A DNA stretch of 64,000 bases from Betaproteobacteria bacterium UBA2592 (GTDB lineage Bacteria > Pseudomonadota > Gammaproteobacteria > Burkholderiales > Rhodocyclaceae): positions 23,577 to 87,576 of the forward strand of contig DDKS01000040.1 in assembly GCA_002340095.1 (NCBI GenBank). The letters are read 5' to 3'. Of the stretch, positions 61,484-64,000 are shown piece by piece (the stretch's first letter is position 1; every line of letters begins with the position of its first letter). The position numbers and the translations under genes are program-made. The notes beneath the pieces were generated by a model. It had not been told where the DNA came from, ran no database searches, and saw nothing but the letters and a program-made list of their open reading frames with translations.

Positions 61484-63796
61484 TCATGCCTCCTCCTTGC
61501 GGGCCAGCACCTCCCGCCCGCCCCGGCCGTCCATGGCCGAGACGAGACCGGCGTGCTCCATGGCCTCGATCAGGCGGGCAGCCCGGTTGTAGCCGATACG
61601 CAGATGCCGCTGCACCAGGGAAATGGAAGCGCGGCGGTTCTTCAGCACCACTTCCACGGCCTGGTCGTAGAGGGGGTCGTCCTCCGCGTCGCCGCCCTCC
61701 TCGCCGCCGCCAGCCCCTTCCTCATCGAGGCTGCCGGTGAGAATGTCGTCGATGTAGTCGGGAGCACCGGTCTGCTTCAGGTGTTCCACCACCCGATGCA
61801 CCTCGTCATCGGTGACGAAGGCCCCGTGCACCCGGGTCGGGTAGCCGGTGCCCGGCGCCAGATAGAGCATGTCCCCCTGGCCCAGCAGGTTTTCCGCCCC
61901 CATCTGGTCGAGAATGGTGCGGGAGTCGATCTTGCTGGAAACCTGGAAGGAAATCCGGGTTGGGATGTTGGCCTTGATCAGGCCGGTAATCACGTCCACG
62001 CTCGGGCGCTGGGTGGCCAGGATCAGGTGCAGGCCGGCGGCCCGGGCCTTCTGGGCCAGACGGGCGATGAGCTCTTCCACCTTTTTACCCACCACCATCA
62101 TCAGGTCGGCCAGTTCGTCGATGACCACAACGATGTAAGGCAGGGGCGTGAGGGGCTCGGGCGTTTCAGGCGTGAGGCTGAAAGGATTGGGAATGTGCTC
62201 GCCCCGCTTTTCCGCCTCGCGGATCTTGGCATTGAAACCGGTCAGGTTGCGCACCCCCATGGCACTCATGAGCTTGTAGCGTTTCTCCATCTCGGCCACG
62301 CACCAGTTCAGGGCGTTGGCAGCCTGGCGCATGTCGGTCACCACCGGCGCCAGCAGATGCGGAATGCCCTCGTAGATCGAGAGTTCCAGCATCTTGGGGT
62401 CGATCAGGATCAACCGCACGGTCTCCGGCTCGGATTTGTAGAGCAGGGAGAGGATCATGGCGTTGACCCCCACCGACTTGCCCGAGCCGGTGGTGCCGGC
62501 CACCAGCAGGTGGGGCATCTTGGCCAGGTCGGCCACCACCGGCTGACCGCCGATGTCCTTGCCCAAAGTCACGGTGAGCGGACTGGCCATGTCGTTCCAG
62601 GGCTTGCTGGAAATGATCTCGGAGAGCTTCACCGTCTGGCGGCGGGGATTGGGCAGTTCCAGGGCCATGCAGGACTTGCCCGGGACGGTCTCCACCACCC
62701 GGATGGAGACCAAGGCCAGGGCTCGGGCCAGGTCCCTGGCCAAGTTGACGATCTGGGAACCTTTCACGCCGGTCGCAGGCTCGATTTCGTAGCGGGTGAT
62801 CACCGGCCCGGGCAAGGCCGCCAGCACCTTCACCTGGACGCCGAAATCGGCGAGCTTGCGCTCGATCAGCCGGGAGGTGAATTCCAGGGTGTCGGCCGCC
62901 ACGGTCTCCACCAGCGCAGGAGCCGGGTCGAGCAGATGCAGGGCCGGCAACTGGCCGCCGACGACGGCTTCAGGAAACAGGGTTGCCTGCTTTTCCCGTT
63001 CGATGCGCTTTTCCGCCTTGGGGGAAACCTCGACCTCCACCGGGGCGGGCGGCTCGATGAGAACGGGTTCCTGGAACTCCACCCGCTTTTTCTCCTCTTC
63101 CACCACGGCTTCGCGCTGCTGGGCCACTTCCCGGCCGATGCGCTTGTCCTGCCAGCGTTCGTAGATGCCGAACAGGGTGGCATGGACCGCCTCCAGCCAC
63201 TGGCCCAGGCGCTCGAAGAACCAAAGCCAGGACATGCCGGAAAAGACGCTCCATCCCACCGCCATGGCAGCCAGCAGCAACAGGGTGGCACCGGTATAGC
63301 CCATGCCCCCCGCCAGGGCGGCTCCGACCTCGGTGCCCAGCATGCCACCCGGCGCCATTGGCAGTTCCCGGCCGTGGGAATAAAAACGCAAGGCCTCGAG
63401 GGCAGAACTGGCCGTCAATAGCAACAGGAAACCTACCATGGCGATGTAGAGGGGGCGGCGGTCGGGCCGCCCCTCCTCTTCCCCCAAGCCGTTCAGATGC
63501 CGGTAGCCCCACCAGACGAACATGAACAGCAAGACGATCCACCACCAGGCCGACAGGCCAAAAAGGTAGAGCAACAGGTCTGAAATCCAGGCACCGGCGC
63601 GGCCCGCCGGGTTCTGCAGGGTAGGGGTACCCACCGCGTGGGACCAGCCCGGATCGCCCGGATGGTAGCCCCAGAGGGACAGGGCCAGAAACAGGGCCAG
63701 GGCACCAATCACGAGCCAGCGGGATTCCTGCAGCAGCAGCCCGATCTTTTCGGGGAGAGGACTGGGGCTTTCCATACGTCGGGGAGAGGTCGCCAT
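61484..63796 (-). CDS. ftsK: DNA translocase FtsK
   Basis: The product (770 aa) has four N-terminal membrane helices (about 28-175), a short charged linker (about 200-300, far shorter than the E. coli linker) and the alpha-beta motor with Walker A GTTGSGKS (Lys440) and Walker B VVVIDELADLMMV. A C-terminal gamma winged-helix domain (about 700-765; ASISLVQRHLRIGYNRAARL) binds KOPS. It pumps DNA at the septum and activates XerCD. AGGAG precedes the ATG at 63796. Confidence 0.96.
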   Translation of the reverse strand: MATSPRRMESPSPLPEKIGLLLQESRWLVIGALALFLALSLWGYHPGDPGWSHAVGTPTLQNPAGRAGAWISDLLLYLFGLSAWWWIVLLFMFVWWGYRHLNGLGEEEGRPDRRPLYIAMVGFLLLLTASSALEALRFYSHGRELPMAPGGMLGTEVGAALAGGMGYTGATLLLLAAMAVGWSVFSGMSWLWFFERLGQWLEAVHATLFGIYERWQDKRIGREVAQQREAVVEEEKKRVEFQEPVLIEPPAPVEVEVSPKAEKRIEREKQATLFPEAVVGGQLPALHLLDPAPALVETVAADTLEFTSRLIERKLADFGVQVKVLAALPGPVITRYEIEPATGVKGSQIVNLARDLARALALVSIRVVETVPGKSCMALELPNPRRQTVKLSEIISSKPWNDMASPLTVTLGKDIGGQPVVADLAKMPHLLVAGTTGSGKSVGVNAMILSLLYKSEPETVRLILIDPKMLELSIYEGIPHLLAPVVTDMRQAANALNWCVAEMEKRYKLMSAMGVRNLTGFNAKIREAEKRGEHIPNPFSLTPETPEPLTPLPYIVVVIDELADLMMVVGKKVEELIARLAQKARAAGLHLILATQRPSVDVITGLIKANIPTRISFQVSSKIDSRTILDQMGAENLLGQGDMLYLAPGTGYPTRVHGAFVTDDEVHRVVEHLKQTGAPDYIDDILTGSLDEEGAGGGEEGGDAEDDPLYDQAVEVVLKNRRASISLVQRHLRIGYNRAARLIEAMEHAGLVSAMDGRGGREVLARKEEA

Positions 63797-63928
63797 GGCA
63801 GCTCCTGAATAAGTATTTTCTACTATTTCAAGTGCATTATCCCGAAGGGACGTAACACTTAATTTTCATTGACTTATGTAACAATTATAAAGCTTTTAGT
63901 GAAAAGTTCCAGCGGCAGGGCAATCGCA
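63797..63928. promoter_or_regulatory. AT-rich ftsK upstream region
   Basis: This stretch is far more AT-rich than the rest of the window. It contains AATTATAAAG with a minus-strand TATAAT (63884-63889) whose -35 is weak, and GGATAATG nearer to ftsK. It probably carries the ftsK promoter; no clear operator is seen. Confidence 0.4.
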
Positions 63929-64000
63929 TGAAAGGTCGTACCAAGCCGAGGAGCTGAGCCCGATAGGAGTCTGAGGTGGAGGCGATCAGGCGTCGGGCTT
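63885..64000 (-). other. Partial minus-strand reading frame at the right edge
   Basis: Reading inward from the edge on the minus strand, 37 codons run without a stop to TAA at 63885-63887. The peptide reads ARRLIASTSDSYRAQLLG and then a Met-containing segment PFMRLPCRWNFSLKAL. If real it is the C-terminus of a gene, perhaps a mobile-element protein, that lies mostly outside the window; codon use is less GC-biased than in neighbours. It could equally be a chance open frame. Confidence 0.3.

Noticed and set aside
63929..63958. Small plus-strand frame MKGRTKPRS near the right edge, considered as a leader peptide
   Set aside because: No ribosome site, only nine codons, and no downstream gene visible to regulate.

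Overview
The window is a contiguous, gene-dense piece of a high-GC betaproteobacterial chromosome, most likely of the Rhodocyclales (Azospira/Dechloromonas type). I infer this from the protein sequences, the codon bias, and the gene order rpsB-tsf-pyrH-frr-uppS-cdsA-dxr-rseP-bamA-skp-lpxD-fabZ-lpxA-lpxB-rnhB. Nearly everything is core housekeeping. I see no prophage, CRISPR array, rRNA or complete insertion sequence.

Layout. 1-3100: the 5' end of a hemerythrin-like gene running off the left edge, a small conserved-looking protein, tRNA-Leu(UAA), a membrane-anchored GH17 glucan enzyme overlapping a convergent small membrane protein, and a DUF1178 zinc-ribbon protein. 3235-7722 (minus): mltG-tmk-holB-pilZ-tatD-ankyrin operon. 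7827-9619 (plus): ygfZ and an NRDE/TANGO2-like protein. 9589-13016 (minus): L,D-transpeptidase, tadA, DUF2062, an NSS-family sodium symporter and a small basic protein. 13076-14427 (plus): GNAT acetyltransferase and the PEP synthase regulator. 14431-29205 (minus): the long translation/lipid A/outer-membrane-assembly array, headed by a structured rpsB leader. 29478-32836 (plus): map-glnD. 32873-42922 (minus): smc-zipA-ligA-galU-hpt-methyltransferase-methylthioinosine phosphorylase, mostly with overlapping stops and starts. 43104-50767 (plus): guanine deaminase, an unknown protein, then dapC-dapD-pilU-dapE-prmB and a degenerate alpha/beta hydrolase. 50816-57940: a signalling module made of an orphan NMT1-type binding lipoprotein, a HAMP-PAS-PAS-GGDEF-EAL protein and a sensor histidine kinase with overlapping ends, plus a convergent stand-alone receiver. 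58057-63796: pepN, lolA and ftsK. The right edge is AT-rich and holds an unidentified partial reading frame.

How the genes work together. The minus-strand array couples protein synthesis (S2, EF-Ts, RRF), UMP supply (PyrH), isoprenoid and phospholipid precursors (Dxr, UppS, CdsA) and envelope assembly (RseP, BamA, Skp, LpxD/A/B, FabZ). The purine genes form a plausible salvage route: methylthioinosine to hypoxanthine, then to IMP through Hpt. The dap genes supply diaminopimelate for peptidoglycan. PilZ and PilU show type IV pili.

The most unusual items are the binding-protein/c-di-GMP/kinase/receiver module, an apparent second, degenerate helix-hairpin-helix unit inside the long LigA, a nested hairpin in the rpsB leader, and a small basic protein translationally coupled to a neurotransmitter-type symporter. 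Starts were chosen from stop/start overlaps, Shine-Dalgarno matches and family N-termini. All function calls come from reading the sequence, without database searches.
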